A DNA stretch of 64,000 bases from Myrica gale (Eukaryota; Streptophyta; Magnoliopsida; Fagales; Myricaceae), in the NCBI GenBank assembly GCA_963930655.1, contig OZ005617.1, positions 23,938,568 to 24,002,567 on the forward strand, written 5' to 3'. Position numbers and translations under genes: made by a program. Below the pieces are notes generated by a model that worked only from the letters and a program-made list of their open reading frames with translations, searched no databases and had not been told where the DNA came from. Positions 24,649-37,479 of the stretch are shown piece by piece; position 1 is the first letter of the stretch, and each line of letters opens with the position of its first letter.

Positions 24649-27600
24649 TTACTCGGGAATGGATGAGAAAGGAAGCAGCTGAGAGTTCACTTCTTTTGCA
24701 TCCCCTTCGGCAGCCAATTGACTCACCCCTCCCTTGGTCCTCGGATTCATCTTCTGGACCTCCTCTCTGGTGTAGATGAATATCTTGCGAACCATGCCAC
24801 AAAATTCCCTGACATTCAAATGATAATCCACTTTTATTATAAGACCTCAGTAAACATGGATAAAATAAATGAGGGTGTATGACTTGACTTTAAAACAATC
24901 AAGAATGCATATTCAGATGAATGAAAAAGTCCTTACTGCCAAGGATCATCCCCAACAAGCATCATATCGCCCTCGTCATCAGTATATACAATCAGCCAGT
25001 TCTTTTGAGGGGCGATCAATTCACCACCAAAGTCAAACAACTGATCCAATTCAGCAATCAGTTCCTCGTACTTGTTAAATTTAGTTAGGTCCACCGATCT
25101 ACCAAGTGCAATCCCCTGCTTGTGAACCTGACATAAGGCATCATTTGGTTAAGCAAGTTCAATCAAAACTTTAAATAGAGACTGCAAATTACAATCAAAG
25201 GGGATAAAATACCTTAGTACAACTCCTAGTTGCACTACCTAGTGTTTTGCCTTGCACCTCTTTCGAATGTTGCTCAAATGTTTGTACAGGCTTATGCTTC
25301 TCACTAATAGGAAGTGAATTATCTGCTGACTTCGAACCCCGCGACTGTTCTGACTTTTGATCAGGATCAAGATTACGAGCCTGGTGAGAAGTACTAAGCA
25401 TATGCCCAGCAGACTCATTCTTCATGCTCCTGCACAGTGCTGATGCCACTGATGTAACAGGATTACCGATAAGGGGTATGCCAAAGAGCTTGTAGTTTCC
25501 AACTTTGGGTTTCACAGACTCGCCTTGCTGTGCCAATATGGGTTGTGGCATTGACTCTCTTGAATGAGCAGGATTCTCAAAATGACATGGGGCTGGTGGA
25601 GGCATCAACCAATTTCCTTGTGGGTGCTCAACTCTAGGACAATGAAGCATGGAATACTCAGAACTGGTACCATATCTCACATTGCCTTGCACTTGATAGG
25701 CTACATCACCACCTTGTAAAGGACCCTTCAGATTAGTGTCCGACAAGCTAAGTGAGAGGTTGGAAGGCGTCAAAGACCACGGGTTAGAAAGCAAGTTAAA
25801 CTTGCCTTCCTGATCACGAGGTTCTTTTCTTGAAAAATTAATAGCTGCTGCAGCTTGATCAACAAAGGGTGCACAGGTACCATGGGAAGAATCAGCATTA
25901 GCACCAAAGCCCGACAGCAAATCTGTGTAAGTCGGTTCATGCCTCCCCGTGGGCATCCAGTTCTCTGACCCAAATCTTCTTGATGCAGACAGGACTCTGA
26001 TCTTATCATCTTGAAGCGAAGGCGGCCACGACTTTTCACCAGCATCAGACTCATTGCTCTCTGCAAAATTGCCTCTCAAAGTCGAGAATTCTTGACCTTG
26101 CAAGACCCTTGAAAACCCACTTGCTGGTGAAGGGTCTAGAGTAACTTTGGATGAACCTAATCAGATCACGAGACTTTTAAATTTACATGTATGAACTTCT
26201 TCTAAACTCCTCAAAACTGCAAATGAAAGACATTATAATTTATAGGTTCCCATAAACAGACAGATTGTACCTTCCCTGGTATGAACAGAGGAGTCAGGGG
26301 ATGAGGGCACTGCGTTTGATCTAGGCCTCTTGGGCCTGGGCATTGAGAGGGGATTTAGTGCAGGAGGAGCAAGAGCAGGCTCTATTTTCCAAGGTGAAAC
26401 TCTCTCTGGACGAGGTATGGTACTTGTTTCATCCCATCTCACCTAGAAGAACAGGAAAATGTTCATTACAACATGCAAAAGCCAAATCATACACACTGCC
26501 CTAAAGACAAAATAACCACCTTGAGGCATCTCCATTTAGAATTTGGCCACCTCTTGGAGTCACCATCTTCAACTCCAACTATGGTGCCAGTAAACCTGCA
26601 AAACAAGAACTAAGTATGTCAAAAATCTTGTTTGAATCATTATAAACAGCATCAAGCGTGTCAGTGTAATACAAGGACCAGTCATACCTTTGCTCAGGAG
26701 CTTCTTCACCTTCAAATCTCATTTTGAACCTCATACCTATGGAGTAGTTATTCTTGATAGACACCATGTACTGCTCGCAGGGAACAATAAATTCAGAAGG
26801 GCTTGTCCTGTCATAAAACATCCAGAATTACAGAGTTACAACACAAGCAGGCATTGTCAAATTCTAAACCCTTCTGGAACTCATACAAGATAACAACAGC
26901 CATAAAATTCATGCATTCCGCCAGTTGTCAAGTAAATAATACGCTGAGCAACATTAACTTCGGTGCACTGAACATAAAGTTAACCCCACACCTAGGTTTG
27001 TAGTAAACAGTGAACATGGTTTTTGTCGAGATGGCATGCCATGCAGTGGCAAGGACCCCAAGATGCATGCTGTGACTGGATATCACCGATGATGGAACAT
27101 TTCCCTGCTGTCTCATAGCTCGTCTAACCCCAACACGAAGCTCCCCATTCTCACCCCTGGAGGCAAATTATGATCCCTTTTGTTAGACACAGCAAGATAA
27201 GGCAAACTCGGATCTCATTAGTATAAAGAAACAACAAACCTTAGAAATATAAATGCATCCCCAGCTACAAGCCTTTTAGAGCTAACAAACACGCTCCAAC
27301 CACTTTGAAGCAAGTGCCTTCGCGGTTGACCTGGCAGTCCAATTTCTGACGTAAATTAATCAAGAAAAAATAGAGTACGCAGCTGGAGATTCGTTACTAA
27401 CAAACCAAAAATAAACTAAAACATTTGTAAGGTGTTCGAGTCCGAATACTAAAATAACAATAAACAGAGCAGATGGTACCACAATCACACATCAAGCTAG
27501 ACATAATTTTTACCTCGAAAGATATGCCGGAACCGCCACTCATTTCCATGCAAGTCCTTGGCTCCCAATTCCTGGGTCGGGGGCTGCCTTGACATGTCCT

Positions 27601-28887
27601 GTCCAAAACAAACATTGAAAACCAACTCAGTATTTGGTTTCAGTGCAGAAAAGGAAAATTTATTTAGTAGCTAAAAGAAAATAGAACCCTACTAGTGGCG
27701 GGAGACATTCATCCGCATGCCGTCTCAACACAGAAAATCCACCATGAGTGCTTGTATCTGAGGCTGTCAGTGTCTTACAGAATGAGTGCACGTGAAAACG
27801 TGGCGGTGGAGGTAGTGGAGGTTCCTTCTCCACTGCGTTTTCATCTTGCTGGCATCAGAAAGAAGATCAAGGTATTAGAATCTCAAGCCCATTCCAGTTG
27901 CTCCTAAATCAATTCAAAATTGAAGCCACAAAAGGAAACTTACATTTGCCTCGGGAATCAAAGTAATCTGTGCAAATACCTCATCAGTGTCTGCTTCAGC
28001 CTACAATATGGACCCCAAAAACAAGTAAGCAAAGATCATATATACACAAAACCCTCTACGCCGAGCAATTAGGATGAATGCAAAGCAAATTAAACTTAAC
28101 AGCCCCCATGCCAAATCCCTTACCTTCAGTTGTACATTAATGACCCGACAAAGGATCTTAGACGGAAGATCATATAGAGGCATCTGCTGGTCCGCCACTT
28201 GATTTGTAGAGGCCTCCACCTAATTCAGCACGCGCAAAAAACCCATCAATTTTTAGCAACTTTGAACAAGACCCAGAAACGGAAACAGTGCGAAAAAAAA
28301 ATTTGATCCTTTCAACTCGCAACCATTTTCAGAGGGTACATACTTCGCAGCTCTTTCCCCCGAAAAAAGAGGAGACCCTAACTTAAGACTAAAAAAACAG
28401 AATTTTTTTAAAAAAAAACCACTCTAAGCAGAACCCAAAGCTCCGAACGGAACACAGGTAAATGCAAAATAAAAATAACTTCAGGGAGAAACAAAAATGA
28501 GAAAAACAATCCAAGCTACATCCAAATCGGGTAGCTCAGACTTCGAAACTCACCTGCTCGATATGGCCCTGAGGAAAATAGAACACGCGCTCTCGTTCGC
28601 GAGGCACGGTCACCAGAGGGCCCGCACAAGCGTGCCAGAGCTCCGTGTAAAGCGCGGTCTCGGCATCTGCAAAAACACACACCAAAAAGAGTCAAGAGAC
28701 CCCGAAAAGATCACAACCAGATCATCTATCGGTTATGGCAAAACAAACCCCAGGTCGCCGTTATTTTACCTTTGCTCGTGCCGGAAAAAGCGGAAGGACC
28801 TTTATGCCCTTCCGCGGTGGTGTTTCTTACATCACTTTGGTCGCTAAACCCAGAATTTCTATTTATAGAAACCTCCGAAGCCGCCAT
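24649..28887 (-). CDS. ARF2: Auxin response factor 2
   Basis: Repressor-type auxin response factor that binds TGTCTC-like elements in the nucleus. Exons: 28887-28770, 28666-28554, 28219-28124, 28000-27944, 27848-27693, 27598-27514, 27330-27240, 27156-26992, 26807-26688, 26595-26520, 26442-26271, 26156-25213, 25127-24937, 24808-24649. Total 847 residues (Arabidopsis ARF2 has 859). Domains in order: dimerisation segment; B3 domain with [18 protein letters not shown] and [18 protein letters not shown] (about 145-250); ARF middle domain with [17 protein letters not shown]; a Ser/Pro-rich repression region with KLFGIPL; and a C-terminal PB1 domain ending in [19 protein letters not shown]. The start [12 protein letters not shown] matches the Arabidopsis N-terminus (MASSEVSMK). 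All phases agree. The next genes to the right (PPR, AGD1) are its Arabidopsis neighbours, which supports ARF2 over other family members. Confidence 0.97.
26089..26109 (-). promoter_or_regulatory. tasiR-ARF target site in ARF2 exon 12
   Basis: On the mRNA strand the bases read AGG followed by GTCTTGCAAGGTCAAGAA, encoding RVLQGQE. TAS3-derived tasiR-ARF is known to pair with this site in ARF2, ARF3 and ARF4, so post-transcriptional control is expected. The match is seen; use in this plant is inferred. Confidence 0.85.
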
Positions 28888-29345
28888 TACCCTGAACTCT
28901 GCTAGCACAGATCTCTCATTTGAAGAATTGTTAGCTTTCACAGAGTGGACAAAACAGTATACAAAACCCCAGTTCCTCAATAAACGTCCAAATTATTTGA
29001 GTTCCACCGTATCCCTCTGCCCCTACTCTAGCGGCTGCTCTACTCTCTAAGCTTCAGCAAATCCAAGCTTCAGAACTCAAAACCAAAGGTTTCCACAGCA
29101 AAATCACAACTTTAGCTCAATCAAAACCCTGCAGTTTCCAACCTCGCCTCTAAGGTTCCTAAATTCACCACCGACTCCTTCGATTCCACCACAAATCCCT
29201 CCCTGTCCTTCTCTACTCTCTTCCTCTGTCCTCTGCCAACGCGCTCTCTCTCTCGCCAAGACTCGCTTGCATGCACCAGAAGGGTCCTGTCTCTCTTTCT
29301 GTCAGCTGCTCCGTCTTTCTCTCTTTTCTCTCTCTTTTGTCTGAG
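28888..29345 (-). other. ARF2 5' leader and proximal promoter region
   Basis: Upstream of the ARF2 ATG the transcribed strand is rich in GAGA-type runs (CT runs on the plus strand at about 29220-29340), as in many plant 5' leaders. I cannot place the transcription start or exclude a leader intron. Confidence 0.45.
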
Positions 29346-31777
29346 AAGGACTTAACCAGAGTGGTCAAAAATGCGTGCAATCATTTCAACCCGCGGTCAA
29401 TTTCTAACCAGTCCTCTTGACCGGCACTTAGCGGTGAACGAAACCGGGCACAGCCGGTGGAAAAGCGACACGATAGGGAGTTAATGAATAAAGGCTGCTG
29501 GGGACAGTGGAAAGTACCGCAGACGGCGTTTGAGATGTGTCGGCTCGTAGTTGGGCTGGGCGGGTAACGTCCGTTCCTGGAGTTAGTTGCTTTTATATAT
29601 TCATTTTTATGGACAAATGGCGTTGTCGTGCTAATAACGGGCATGTCAGGATTGGATGGATAGGACTCGTAAGAGGGGGTAGGGAGGCGTATTTAACCTG
29701 CTGCTAACGTTAACCATGGTTATTTTATGATGCGGGTTTATTGGTACCCCCGAGAATCTTGTTTTCTATGCAAAGTACTCCTTATAGCCTCTCGTGGTCC
29801 TGGAGAGTGGAGGGCAGGATACCGTTTAATTTATATGAACAGCATTCAGTCTCTTTTCGTGTTTTGAATCCAAATAATTGGTTAATATAATAATTTTTTA
29901 TTATAATATTTATTAAAAAATTTCACTCTTCAATTTTAAACCGATTCTTTTAAAATATTTTTACTTTTTTCACAAATAATAATATTTTACAAATCTCAAT
30001 ACTCAAAATTTCTACACTCAAATAACGCATTTATCTCCTCGGACCATTTCTCACGTGGCTACCATTAATACTGACTGTGCTAAATGGTTAAGTATTTTTA
30101 TTTATTTATTTTATTTTAGTGGAGGATAAATGATCAATATAAATCAATAGATATTATAATGATAAATAACCAAATAAGATAGATTAATTAGTAGTATAAG
30201 ATTTGACTATTTAAATATGTAAAAAATAGATTATTTACCCTAATATTAATAGTTGGATCATATAAGCAAATGTTCATAAAGTTTGAATAATTTTAAAAAT
30301 AAATGTGACAATTTTAACCATTTATAACTTTTTTATATGAGTTAAATATATTTTTGGTTCTTAATTATTGGAGTTGTTATTTTTAATACTATATATTATT
30401 AATTTCGTTATATTTTACTCATAAATTATCAATCATTTACCCTTATACCTACTACTATTAATTTGAATTGAAATTATTATTTTTATCCAATAAAAATATT
30501 TTAACATCATGATTTTTTTTATAAATATATTTTGTACAGTTAAACTAATACTTTAATGGCGTAACTAAAGTAATCAGTAGTCTATTTAACCTAGCAGTAG
30601 AATTACTATTCCGAGGAGGGGACAGTGAATCTTATTTTTTGTTGTGGCCGAATAGATATTAATATATAATTGCCCTTTCCGTGAAAGGTCAGGTTCAGGT
30701 AATGCGATGGTCATTATTTAAGACCAGAAATAGTGCATCCATTAAATTATAAATGCTTGTTCATCGGACACGCCAAGTCAGATGCAACGAACCTACCTGG
30801 GGATACCTACTACTGTTTCCCGCATGGACGAAACAAAAGACCAATTGTTATTTGAGTAATGAAAGAGTAAGCCACCCAGCTCGTATGCGTCGAAGGGACC
30901 GGTTGGGATTTCAGCAGCATGGTTTAGGCCGAGTAACACGTACAGTAGTCCATCATATAATTAATACATTTATTATATTCTCCGGACTTTGCGTACGTAC
31001 CCTCTTATAGGCTTCTATTCTCATAAGAGTCGAGCTAGTCAGTAAACTTGAGTTGGTAGAGGCGAGCAAATTAGAACGAGCTTTGGGCCGAACGCCGGAC
31101 TTTTTACTGTACAATCTCTCGCAGGCAGCAATGTCGTCTTTGACTTTAGACGGCCACTAAGCGGTGCCGTGGATACCTCTCATTAAATTTGCCTTTTGAC
31201 TTATAAGAGCCTTGTTAGGTTGAGCAAATACTGTCCACTTTACTCTTTAGGCAGCAGTGGGGAATGGGGGGGATTTCTGAATTTACAGGTTTTATTCCCA
31301 AACGGAAATTATCGGTGGATATCTTATTTTTATTAGGTTTAATGACGATTTTGGTTCCTGAATTTTAAATAATTTTTTAAGTTTTAAATTTGTTTAAATC
31401 AGTCTTTAAATTATTGTTATTTGTTTATTTAATTCTTTCATCTAATTTTGTCTCTTACATGCATAGTCAGTTACCGACGAGACACATCACACTTAATAAG
31501 ATCTTGCCACGTGTACTAATTTATTTTAAAAAAATAACTCAAAAGTCTATCTAAGTTGACATTTTCATTAAAAAAAATTTAAGAACTTCACCCCTTCACG
31601 CGAGGGAGCCCAAATCTAGACTCCCCCGCAGCTACCCAGATAAGGGGTGGTCAGGAGCCATCAATCCCCGCGACGAGAAGTCAAGATCTAGACTCCCGTT
31701 TGCAGGGGTGGCTCCCCTTACCAAATGCTACACGTTCCGCCTATTTCTGTAGGGAGTGGGAAATGATCGAATGTTAA

Positions 31778-31976
31778 GGTTGTGTTTGTGTTGTAAAATG
31801 TTGGGTATGGGAATATGTGTTGGTATTGGGTTTAGTGAAAAGGTGAAGAGAGAGGTAATTTTTTATAATTTTTGTAATTTTTTATATTTTTTTATGGGAG
31901 AGAGAGAGATTATATTGGAGTATTTTATTAGGAGAGAGATAAAATGTTGGGGATAATTAGGTTTGCAAACACAGCC
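31778..31976. mobile_element. Tourist-like (PIF/Harbinger) MITE, copy A
   Basis: 199 bp. It begins GGTTGTGTTTGTG and ends CAAACACAGCC, so the ends are imperfect terminal inverted repeats. It is flanked on both sides by TAA (31775-31777 and 31977-31979), the 3-bp target duplication typical of this class. AT-rich, no coding capacity. Confidence 0.82.
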
Positions 31977-32280
31977 TAAGATTGGTTTTTGTACGGTTTA
32001 GATGAAGATCCTGTCCTAGCCCACACAGTAACTCATTAAGTGCAAGTGCAAGTGTTAGGAAACATGTAAACTGAAACTGCGAGATATTTCGGAAGGGAGA
32101 GTGGGGTGGGCCAATTGCGTAATGCGTATTGTCCAGTACGACTTTGTGTGTAGTCCAAAGCAACAGGTGGAGGAATCTTCGTCCCCGAAAAGAAGGAAAA
32201 AATGAATATTTTGTGTATCCCTTTGGAACAAGCAAAGCAAGTTGGGGGCACATAAATATTAGACTTTTGAGAACTACTTA

Positions 32281-32460
32281 GGTTGTGCTTGTATTGTAAT
32301 ATTTTTGGTATGAGAATATGTGTTGATATTGGATTTAGTGAAAAGGTGAAGAGAGAGGTAATTTTTTATATTTTTTTATAGAAGAGAGAGAGATTATATT
32401 GGAGTATTTTATTAGGAGAGAGATAAAATTTTGGGGAAGATTTTGGTTGCAAACACAGCC
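32281..32460. mobile_element. Tourist-like (PIF/Harbinger) MITE, copy B
   Basis: 180 bp, clearly the same family and orientation as copy A: it shares GGTGAAGAGAGAGGTAATTT and GAGATTATATTGGAGTATTT. It starts GGTTGTGCTTGTATT, ends CAAACACAGCC, and is flanked by TTA (32278-32280 and 32461-32463). Confidence 0.85.
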
Positions 32461-33664
32461 TTACTTGTACGTGAAATAATATATTAAATAATCCCACCCC
32501 ATGCCATTTGGTATCAAAAACATATTACGTGGTTATTCAGGTCCCTCTAGATTTGTAATGGCGTTAAACCTAATTCGTATAGATTTATATAAATAGATAT
32601 AAACATTTTGTTGTCTTTTTGCATTTCGGCCCTTCAAACTATATTTTAGGCTCTGTTTGTTTCAATGTAAAGTAGTTTTTTTTAAGTAGTTTCAGATGCA
32701 TTATATTTCAGTAAAGTAATATAATTTTTAGTGTTTAGTTGTTACAACAAATATATACTCTGAAATTAGTTTTCAATGTAGTTTGACACATTTTTCATAA
32801 TTTTTTTGTAATTTTATATAATTAATAAATTTAATTCTTAACATAAATTTGAAATAATTTTTGTTTTTTGAAAGTAAGATAAACTTGATTTTTTACTGGT
32901 TTATGTTTCAAAACCCAACTCTAACCTCGAAAAAAAGCTAAAAAGGTCGAGACCGGGTTCCTTTGAATGCTTTAGTTTCGAGTTAGAGACTCGAACATGA
33001 ACATGATTTTTCTCAAGTTCATGTTTTAAAATCTGACCATGACCCCGACTGCGATGTAGCCGAATTAAGTTTCGTTTGACTGTATTTTACAAAGATCTCT
33101 AAACAGACAAAAATATGAAAAGTGCATTAATTGCATAAAGTAAAATATGACAAAACAGAACGGAGCCGTAATGAAATTGGTCCTCATAATTTGGAATACT
33201 AGTTTGATCTTTGCTAAGACTTTGTTAATATTTATTTTGATTTATATCCGTACTACTTTAATTCACCCAATTATTATTTCAAAGCACGAAAGATAATTCA
33301 ACCAACAAATTAATGGTATGAAATATAACGTCATTGCACTACATTTATGTAGAATAGCCCTAAAAGGTTTTTTTTATTAGATTTCAATAACTTGTTTAGC
33401 GTTTTCCAAAACCCGTATAGTGATAAGGAAAACCCGCATAAATAAAAGTTGGGGGAACTCATTTATTCTTAGATGGCTTGGAAACAATATGATTATTCTT
33501 TAATTTATTTTCGTCTTTTAAAAGGGGGAGAAGTTGTCACCAACAATGGCCAAAAGATAACTTGTAAAATTCGATACAAATATTATATAATAGGACCGTT
33601 TGTTTTTTAGGGAAGCTTCGTAGGTAATATACCTTATCAACTTTCGAAGATCAATACAAAAAAA

Positions 33665-34020
33665 ACCACTTATAGCGGCGGTCACTAATACTGCCGCTAC
33701 AAAGTGTTTTTAGCGGCGGTTTTAGTCAACCGCGGCTAAATGGGGTCTATAGCCGCGGTTTCTGTAGCCGCGGTCACTGACCGCGGCTATAGGGGGTCTG
33801 TAGCCGCGGTCGCTGACCGCGGCTACAGACCCAATATAGCTGCGATTTTGAATAAACCGCGGCTATATGTCAGTGTCTATAGCGGCGATCAGGAAGGGGG
33901 TCTACAGCGGCGGTCAACATGACCGCCGCTGAATCTCGTACCTGTAGCAGCGGTTTTAATACAAACCGCTGCTACAAGTATACCTATAGCGGCGGTCTTT
34001 GTAGTGACCGCGGCTATAGG
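33665..34020. repeat. Left subterminal repeat array of the CACTA element
   Basis: More than a dozen 10-14 bp units of the forms TAGCGGCGGTC, TAGCCGCGGT and their complements, often paired head to head (for example GTAGCCGCGGTC...GACCGCGGCTA). The array can fold extensively. The open frame across it is a product of the repeats. Confidence 0.9.
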
Positions 34021-34789
34021 TATAATGTAAAAAAATTGAAAAAAAATTAGAAAAATGAAATTTTATGTGTTATTTAAGGTTAAAAATTGTTTTATTGACT
34101 ATTTATTCCTTTTTATACATAATTGTATTTTGTCACATGTTTTAAAAAAATTTTAAGAGACATAGTTAATAAAATATGAAATTAGAGAGAGTGTTATGAA
34201 TATTGAAGTTGTTATATAGAATTGGGGCACTTTTCGCACACGTGTCGTTTTTTGGTCATAACTTTCGCTACAAGTATCCGATTCGCGCCCATGACCCCAA
34301 TTCGGAAAGCTCTTTTCGGCGCGCACGTTGTGGGCACCGAGCTACGCTTCGGTGCGCCTCGTTTCGAGCCCTAAATCAGCTGTTTTCCCTCTCAAAAACC
34401 TATTTTTAGTTATTTTAGCTATTTTTGCTCGGTTTGTAGTTTTTTTGGGACATACACGATTATTTTGAATTCGTTATTGTGAGATTAATTAGCTTATACA
34501 ATTAAAGTACATAACTTAATATCTGATCATAATTTTTTATAGTACTTTATATTTTTAAATTATAAATATTATATATTATTACTATCAACTTGTTTTAATT
34601 AAAATTATTACACTAATTATAAAAAACATTAAATAATATGCTATGTATTTTCTAAATATAAAATTATTACTAAATATAAAGATTTTCAAATACTATTATA
34701 AACTATTATAATTTATTAAATACACATAATTAAAAAATATAAACTATTTTAGAAAAACTACAAATTAAGGAAACAAAACTTGTAAATTT

Positions 34790-35300
34790 CCCGTCCCCCC
34801 TCCCCCGCCTTTTTTTCCTCCCAGTTTTCGCTTCCTGCTACTTAGGTTAAAAACCCCCCCTCTTTTTTCAATTCTCAGTTTCATCTCTTCTCTCCTCTCC
34901 TCTCTCTCTCTCTCTCTCAGACGGGCATTTGTTGTCGTTTGGGAGTTATCGAACGTCTCTTCAACCCAGCTCCCATTTCCTCATTCTTCATTTTCTGATG
35001 AAATTTCTATAACCAGTATCTAACATTTCGTTCCTTTGTTGTGTTTCTTTTATCAAGCAGAAAGATTTGGGGTTCTCGATCTGCTCTTGCGTCGAAGTCT
35101 ACATTTTCAGTTCCGAAATTGTGTTCCTTTGTTGTGTTTCTTTTATCAAGCAGAAACATCAATTTTGTGTCCTTGGAAATAGGGCAAGTAATCTCAATCT
35201 TGATCCTACTTGGAAGTGGATTTCTCTGAATATATTGCTGAATAGGCGGATTCTCTTTCTGGTGCTTCTATCTTTTCCAGAAATTGAATAGGTGGATTTC
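34790..35300. other. Leader-like interior of the CACTA element
   Basis: A C- and CT-rich stretch (34790-34920) with a (CT)n run, followed by sequence with short direct repeats: TTCCTTTGTTGTGTTTCTTT at about 35031 and again 93 bp later, and GTGGATTTCTCTGAATATAT near 35216 and 35291. It looks like a plant promoter or 5' UTR, either the element's own or captured. No conserved protein was recognised. Confidence 0.4.
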
Positions 35301-37422
35301 TCTGAATATATTGAATCATCTGAGTGTTGATTAATTTTTCATCCTTGTCCTCCTTTCTAAGAAAATAGAATGGCATTTGTGTTCTATATCTCGATTATTC
35401 CTGAATTTTACCTGAATATGCCGGATAGCCTAAATAAATAATCGCAATAGTTGAATAAAATTTATTGCTTCTGTTTGCTTGGTCATATATCTGTTTATTT
35501 GTTTACTGTTTATCGAGTAACTCACTCCCATATGTCCTCTTCCTGAGTTATACCCAAATTGTGGATAATGACATTGCCGGAAATTTCCCATATTTGTCTC
35601 TACGCTTGAGCTTGAGCGTTGTGTAGTGTTTACCGATGTAATTATACAAGCTATTAATCTGGAATTAGTCTTAGGTGCAAGAAGCAATCATATTGGTGTT
35701 TGATTTTCAATTTCTGTGGGTTTCATAATTCTCCAAAAGTCAGTTTAGTAGGAAGTTGAAGATTTAGAGTGCTTGTTAGTTGGAAATTTGAAAAGTCACT
35801 TCTGATAGCCTTAAGAGACTGCAGATGTTTATACCAATGTTGGACTTTGTTTAGGACAAAATATGTGTATAGTTAAAACATATTTTGACTGATCTTCAGG
35901 GTTCTCTCAGTGCCATGAAGTTGTAACATCAGTCTCCCTGCAAATCTCCATTTCTATTTCTGTATGAGAATTTGATGTCAAGAGTTCCAAATGTTTAATG
36001 GGTGAAAAAAGCTCTTTAAAGTACTCACTGTAGCTTGTTTAAATTTCAATGTCTTGGACAAGTTCTTGGTTCTGAAGTATGAGAGCTCTTTTTTACTTGG
36101 TAATTAAGCATGGCAGTCATAAGGTAGTGAATCAGTTTCTCAACATCGAAAACTTTATTGACAATTTGAATTACCTCTTTCCTTTTAAAACATGTCTTGA
36201 TCCACTTTTACAGCAGTTGATCAATGCATGTGATGCACGTTATATGGGATTTTGATGTTAAAGTGGTAAATAAAAACCAATCAGTAGTAGAAGTTTTTGC
36301 ATTTTAAAATGTTTTAATGAAGATGTGGTCTATTGTAATCTCGTGACCTCGTCCAATGGCTTCCTATGTTCCCATGTTGCTTGGTGACAGGAAAAGATTA
36401 AGCATGTACACTGTCAGGATATAATTTATTCATGGCTCCCAAATTTAGTGTCACAGTGTCTACGGAAAGTTACAGGCAGAAGGAAAGCATAGAGACATGT
36501 AATACAATGATGTTTTTTATACCCATATTGAGCCCATCTGAATGTCTGATATACAAAGCATGATATGGGAATCTGAAAATTTTCCAGTTTTTATGGTTTT
36601 ATATTTGAATCAAACCATTTACTTGAGGTGAAGTAAAAATGTGAAGACGAAGCATTCTTTTCTGTATTTATACCTTTGAAAACCGCTGCTATAGCCTATA
36701 GCAGCGGTTTGTTGACCTATAGCGGCGGTTTTCGACCGCCGCTATAGGTCGGTTTTTTTGTAGTGGATCTTTGTTGATATTATTATATTGACAGAAAAAT
36801 AAGCAAAATACAGAATATATATATATATATACATGTTTACTGTTCTACGTTGAAAGCAACTTTCCAACTCTTGACTTTAATGGGGACCATGGGGTTGTAG
36901 AATTGGCTACTCGTCTCGTTTATGCTTTATACATGAGCTAAAAATATAGAAATCCTAAACAACTTAATTAATGAGTGAATGTCCCCAAAACGCATGATAA
37001 AACGATATAGAGTTTAAGAAAAAAGTCATTTTACGTCTCTAAATTACTAAAATAATTTTAAATATGAATTTCAAATTAATAAATCAATTAAATTTTTGTC
37101 TTAAAATAAATTTCGACCGTTAAAATTGTAGCAGGTAACTAAATTATAACACATGTATCATGATTTTTAACCATTAAATATATATTTTGGAACGCAAACT
37201 AAAAAGGTTTAATAGTTATAAAATTTAGGTTTAATTATCGATGTGGTACAACTTTGAAAAGAGATTATCCTTGTAGTACATTTTGTATATATATAGGTTA
37301 TTTTGACCACAAGAAACTAGTCAATTAACAGAAAACTGACGTGATTTAGGGGTATGAGATATCTTTTTTCGGAGTCGAATAATCTAACATTATACCTTAT
37401 ACTCATTAGTGAGTTAGGGGCT

Positions 37423-37479
37423 GTTCGGTTTGTTTGTATTCTTAGGATTTTTTGAATCCTGAGAATACACAAACCGAAC
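37423..37479. repeat. Short hairpin repeat (MITE-like)
   Basis: The arms GTTCGGTTTG...TTAGGATT and AATCCTGAG...CAAACCGAAC are inverted repeats around a short loop, with a few mismatches. No target duplication was identified. Confidence 0.65.

Larger units (their letters stand above)
29346..33651. other. AT-rich transposon-bearing spacer
   Basis: No gene found. It holds two Tourist-like MITEs (31778 and 32281). AT-rich stretches near 29880-30020, 30340-30560 and 31340-31560 resemble dispersed repeats (TTTAAATCAGTCTTTAAATT-type phrases) without clear ends. Confidence 0.55.
33652..36765. mobile_element. Non-autonomous CACTA (En/Spm) DNA transposon, 3.1 kb
   Basis: The right end, read inward, is CACTACAAAAAAACC then CTATAGCGGCGGTC. 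The left end is CAATACAAAAAAAACC then TTATAGCGGCGGTC, with one A replacing C in the CACTA. A 3-bp target duplication, GAT, lies at 33649-33651 and 36766-36768. Subterminal arrays of TAGCGGCGGT / ACCGCGGCTATAG units in both orientations fill 33665-34020 and 36680-36755, as expected for transposase binding in this superfamily. No transposase frame is present inside, so it would need a helper in trans. Confidence 0.92.

Noticed and set aside
28726..28980. An N-terminal extension of ARF2 to about 28980
   Set aside because: The extension begins at TTG, not ATG; the first ATG at 28887 matches the known ARF2 N-terminus.
33740..33922. 60-residue frame with GSIAAVSVAAV-type repeats
   Set aside because: It is a translation of the CACTA subterminal repeats.
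33665..34020. CRISPR-like array because of regular short repeats
   Set aside because: Units are inverted and irregularly spaced, in a plant nuclear context with transposon ends and a target duplication.
34203..34409. 68-residue frame inside the CACTA element
   Set aside because: No similarity to transposase or any known domain; it appears to be an open stretch by chance.
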